From positions 1 to 20,000 of the forward strand of contig JAHBMJ010005647.1 in NCBI GenBank assembly GCA_018398765.1: a stretch of 20,000 nucleotides of DNA, written 5' to 3'. Source of the stretch: Chromera velia (taxonomy: Eukaryota; Sar; Chromeraceae). The translations under genes and the position numbers were made by a program. Within the stretch, counting starts at the first letter, position 1. Every line of letters starts with the position of its first letter. Of this stretch, positions 19,610 to 20,000 are shown in pieces. The notes beneath the pieces were generated by a model that was not told the origin of the DNA, did not search any database, and worked only from the letters and a program-made list of their open reading frames with translations.

Positions 19610-20000
19610 CTAAGGAATGTTAAATATACGGCTAGAAAATATACGGCTAGAAAAGACTAGTAGGCTCTCCATGCATAAAAGAATAAAAAGGTTAATTGTC
19701 CACCCTATCGTATTTAATTGGGAGTAATTGAGACAATTGGAATGCCAAATTGGGAATTTGGAATCCCAAATTCCCAATTCGGAGCAATTTGGAAACATTT
19801 TTTTCTATGTAAAAAACTTAGTGTACAAAGCTGTATTTTTGTGCATCAACATTTTAAAACTCAAAGATTTCAAATCTGAACATCAATTAGCTTTACATAA
19901 ACATTGAATATTAAAAAAATACAATTGGAAATTTAGATTTCTAATTGGAAATCCAATTTTCCAATTGGAAATCATATACGTTTTGAATTGGAAAATAAAT
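19610..20000. other. AT-rich probable intron or flank with short repeats
   Basis: AAATATACGGCTAGA occurs twice in tandem (19622-19636 and 19637-19651). From 19715 on, AATTGGAAAT-like words recur in both orientations. No coding content was seen. Confidence 0.6.
19748..19779. repeat. Perfect 14-bp inverted repeat with 4-nt loop
   Basis: AATTGGGAATTTGG (19748-19761) and CCAAATTCCCAATT (19766-19779) are exact reverse complements separated by AATC. Further AATTGGA...TCCAATT palindromes follow near 19922-19990. Confidence 0.85.

Overview
The window looks like nuclear DNA of a protist. Three genes are recognisable. At least two have GT-AG introns of about 145-460 bp whose reading phases can be followed from exon to exon, and they sit in large repeat-rich, AT-rich spacers. 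One protein starts with a hydrophobic signal peptide followed by a basic, Ser/Arg-rich stretch, which resembles the two-part leader of proteins sent to a complex (secondary) plastid. The 8-mer TGCATGCA, a known ApiAP2 target in apicomplexans, occurs at least seven times. Together these suggest a photosynthetic alveolate such as a chromerid, but that is inference and no marker gene proves it.

Left part (1-2629, + strand): the 3' part of a gene for a probable single-pass membrane protein of unknown family. Its exons lie at 457-690 and from 1044 onward, with a likely Lys-rich tail exon at 2559-2629. The sequence here contains an exact 564-bp direct duplication (1428-1991 and 1993-2556) separated by one N. 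This is most likely two overlapping contigs joined without merging. The reading frame carries an in-frame TAG at 1451-1453 that the model must explain.

2630-6639: spacer with (CA)n/(GA)n microsatellite, a GTTAC-rich repeat block, and a 488-bp MITE-like element (5070-5557) with 17-bp terminal inverted repeats and a 6-bp target duplication.

6640-13799: two divergent genes sharing a roughly 615-bp GC-rich intergenic region. On the minus strand is a BTB-BACK protein with a probable beta-propeller N-terminus (two exons, 519 aa). On the plus strand is a six-exon gene for a roughly 1004-aa, very acidic, coiled-coil-rich protein with a signal peptide and about three C-terminal membrane segments, function unknown.

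13800-18990: repeat-dominated. It holds a tandem CTAAATTCCT block, an inverted-repeat-bounded block of 1.86 kb filled with a 38-41-bp minisatellite, two copies of a small GGGCGTT...ACGCCCC module, a (CTAA)n microsatellite and a dimeric 72-bp tandem repeat.

19039-20000 (minus strand): the 3' exon of a bacterial-style trypsin-like serine peptidase carrying the Asp and Ser of the triad. The His exon is not visible. The remaining sequence is AT-rich with perfect palindromes.

No tRNA, rRNA, CRISPR array or retroviral gene was seen. The three genes show no obvious functional link.
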